From positions 73,843 through 137,842 of the forward strand of contig CAKUHB010000003.1 of assembly GCA_934655875.1 (NCBI GenBank): DNA of 64,000 nucleotides, written 5' to 3'. This DNA is from an uncultured Oscillospiraceae bacterium (GTDB lineage: Bacteria > Bacillota > Clostridia > Oscillospirales > Oscillospiraceae). The position numbers were made by a program, and so were the translations under genes. Positions 62,557 to 64,000 of the stretch are shown one piece after another (positions within the stretch are counted from its first letter, which is position 1; every line of letters begins with the position of its first letter). The notes under the pieces were generated by a model, which made no database searches, was not told where the DNA came from, and worked only from the letters and a program-made list of their open reading frames with translations.

Positions 62557-63564
62557 ATGGCTATTTTACTGACCGGCGGAGCCGGATATATCGGCAGTCA
62601 TACGGCGCTCGCGCTGCTGGATGCTGGCGAGGAAATTATCCTCGTGGATAATTTCTGCAACAGCTCCCCAAAGGTTCTTGACCGTCTTGCTGCGATCGCG
62701 GGCAGACGCCCGACGCTCATCCACGCGGACTGCTGTGACACAGCCGCCATGGAACAGCTTTTTTCTGCATATGATATCTCTGCCGTGATCCATTTTGCCG
62801 GTCTCAAGGCCGTCGGAGAATCCGTCGGGAAGCCGCTGCTCTACTACCGCAATAACCTCGACTCCACGCTGACCATTCTGGAGACCATGCGCGCGCACGG
62901 CTGCCATCGATTTGTGTTCTCTTCCTCCGCGACCGTCTATGGCGACCAGCCCGCGCCGCTGCTTGAGACGATGCCGGCCGGCGGCTGCTCCAATCCATAC
63001 GGCTGGACGAAGTTTATGATCGAGGAGATCCTGAAGTCCGCCTGTCTGGCGGATCCGGAGCTGTCCGTTGTTCTGCTTCGCTATTTTAATCCCATTGGCG
63101 CACATCCGTCCGGGCTGATCGGCGAGAATCCGAACGGCATTCCGAACAATCTGATGCCATACATCACGCAGGTCGCCATCGGCCGCCGAGAAAAGCTGAC
63201 GGTCTTCGGCGACGACTATGACACCACCGACGGCACAGGCGTCCGCGACTATATCCACGTCGTCGATCTGGCAGAAGGGCATCTGTGTGCGCTCCGCTAC
63301 GCGCAGGCGCATACCGGCTGCGAGATCTTCAATCTCGGCACAGGTCGCGGTGTCAGCGTTCTGGAGCTCGTCAAAACCTTTTCCACCGTGAATCATGTCG
63401 ACGTTCCTTACAAGATCGGCCCGCGCCGCCCTGGCGATCTGGCCACCGTCTATGCAGGCGCCGCAAAGGCAAAAACCGTGCTTGGCTGGGAAGCAAAGAA
63501 GACAATCGCAGACATGTGCCGCGACAGCTGGAACTGGCAGGTCAAAAACCCAACCGGATATTAA
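62557..63564 (+). CDS. galE: UDP-glucose 4-epimerase
   Basis: Interconverts UDP-glucose and UDP-galactose; feeds surface polysaccharide or galactose use. The 335-aa extended SDR has TGGAGYIGSHT, SSATVYGD, the catalytic YGWTK (Tyr and Lys), RYFNPIGAHPSG and GTGRGVSVLEL. The start at 62557 follows CAGGAGGGTG. The frame stays open for about 290 codons upstream but crosses the promoter and the divergent tdk gene. Confidence 0.96.
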   Translation: MAILLTGGAGYIGSHTALALLDAGEEIILVDNFCNSSPKVLDRLAAIAGRRPTLIHADCCDTAAMEQLFSAYDISAVIHFAGLKAVGESVGKPLLYYRNNLDSTLTILETMRAHGCHRFVFSSSATVYGDQPAPLLETMPAGGCSNPYGWTKFMIEEILKSACLADPELSVVLLRYFNPIGAHPSGLIGENPNGIPNNLMPYITQVAIGRREKLTVFGDDYDTTDGTGVRDYIHVVDLAEGHLCALRYAQAHTGCEIFNLGTGRGVSVLELVKTFSTVNHVDVPYKIGPRRPGDLATVYAGAAKAKTVLGWEAKKTIADMCRDSWNWQVKNPTGY

Positions 63565-63567
63565 CAC

Positions 63568-63612
63568 AAAACGCGAGAGCCGCTGCGCCCTCGCGTTTTC
63601 TTGTTCTCATAT
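63568..63612 (+). terminator. Intrinsic terminator after galE
   Basis: AAAACGCGAG (63568-63577) pairs with CTCGCGTTTT (63590-63599), followed by CTTGTTCT. Confidence 0.8.
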
Positions 63613-63615
63613 AGC

Positions 63616-63643
63616 GAAAAACACAGCTCGCGTAAGCGAGCTG
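63616..63643 (-). terminator. Terminator of the rRNA operon
   Basis: CAGCTCGC (63624-63631) pairs with GCGAGCTG (63636-63643). On the minus strand TGTTTTTCGC follows, just beyond the last 5S rRNA. Confidence 0.8.
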
Positions 63644-63651
63644 CGTTTCAT

Positions 63652-63766
63652 GTCGGCATTCCCTATTTTCCCGGCCAGTCACCCGGCAAGTATTTTCGGC
63701 GATCATGAGCTTAACTTCTGTGTTCGGTATGGGAACAGGTGGACCCTCATGCCAATCAACACCGAC
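63652..63766 (-). rRNA. rrf: 5S ribosomal RNA, distal copy
   Basis: The minus strand contains the 5S core CCTGTTCCCATACCGAACAC followed by AGAAGTTAAGC, and the ends GTCGG/CCGAC pair. Length is about 115 nt. It lies directly downstream of a second 5S copy and before the operon terminator. Confidence 0.92.
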
Positions 63767-63769
63767 TGT

Positions 63770-63800
63770 AAAAAAGAAACCTGACCGAAATCAGGTTTCT
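63770..63800 (-). terminator. Terminator-like hairpin between the two 5S genes
   Basis: AGAAACCTGA (63775-63784) pairs with TCAGGTTTCT (63791-63800). On the minus strand a run of T follows, 4 bases before the distal 5S gene. Confidence 0.75.
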
Positions 63801-63806
63801 TTCTAT

Positions 63807-63921
63807 GTTGGCACTACCTATTTTCCCGGTCAGTCACCCGACAAGTATTTTCGGCGCATGTGAGCTTAACTTCTGTGTTCGGTATGGGAACAGGTGGACC
63901 CTCACACCAATCAGCACCAAC
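63807..63921 (-). rRNA. rrf: 5S ribosomal RNA, proximal copy
   Basis: The same core as the distal copy. The ends GTTGGTG/GCCAAC pair and the length is also 115 nt. It differs from the distal copy at several stem positions, many compensated. The bases to 64000 are spacer leading back toward a 23S gene outside the window. Confidence 0.92.
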
Positions 63922-64000
63922 TATTGAGCATACACCCTGAAAACCGAACACCATGGAAATTCTGCGAATCGGAAGACACTTTACAGAGCCTGCTAACTAC

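Overview
The window is a chromosomal segment of a fairly GC-rich Gram-positive anaerobe. I infer class Clostridia, probably an Oscillospiraceae-like lineage. The reasons are AGGAGG ribosome sites, near-consensus sigma-A promoters, the order tig-clpP-clpX-lon-engB, type III glutamine synthetase, anaerobic NrdG, an S-layer protein with SLH repeats, and typical Clostridia intergenic palindromes. No prophage, transposase or CRISPR array is visible. Most genes are housekeeping; the novelty lies in small genes and RNA elements between them.

Layout. 1-7.2 kb: end of citrate synthase, RlmA-type methyltransferase, L,D-transpeptidase, glnN, pyrG. 7.3-7.6 kb: a 274-bp element with 28-bp perfect terminal inverted repeats. 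7.6-12.7 kb: P-type ATPase, ferredoxin, exonuclease, BceRS-like two-component pair. 12.8-18.4 kb: lepB-rbgA-rnhB-yraN-dipeptidase-thrC-phosphoesterase, tightly packed. 18.6-25 kb: tig-clpP-clpX-lon-engB. 25.1-27.5 kb: nrdG-dut-dihydropyrimidinase. 27.6-31.7 kb: minus-strand HPr-like protein, two exported or membrane proteins of unknown function, and a membrane-anchored E2-like acyltransferase.

31.8-36.0 kb is the most unusual part. Three tandem units of about 300 bp each carry a promoter, a 5' hairpin, a Shine-Dalgarno-masking hairpin, a 27-codon gene for a beta-strand-like cationic peptide, a long-range stem that covaries between units, and a convergent promoter at the right end. A truncated fourth unit lies beyond the S-layer gene. 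I do not recognise this family; it resembles a multicopy type I toxin-antitoxin or regulated small-peptide locus.

36-48.5 kb: greA, trmO, truA, a zinc-finger protein, a WYL regulator, nfo, an AI-2E-family exporter, an FHA-SEDS fusion with its penicillin-binding partner, glycerol-1-phosphate dehydrogenase and HtrA. 48.8-51.8 kb: metNIQ methionine importer. It is preceded by a 31-codon leader peptide full of Met and Cys codons and an intrinsic terminator, which is a classic attenuation layout. 51.9-53.4 kb: a yybP-ykoY-type (Mn2+) riboswitch with terminator ahead of an OadB-like membrane protein and a tiny OadG-like partner, with no carboxyltransferase or biotin subunit nearby. 53.5-58.4 kb: SDR, PHP, rhamnulokinase-like and aldehyde dehydrogenase genes, probably carbohydrate catabolism. 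58.7-62.3 kb: minus-strand tdk-deoC-deoD-deoB-cdd nucleoside salvage operon. 62.5-63.6 kb: galE. 63.65-63.92 kb: two tandem 5S rRNA genes on the minus strand, the distal end of an rRNA operon that continues beyond the window.
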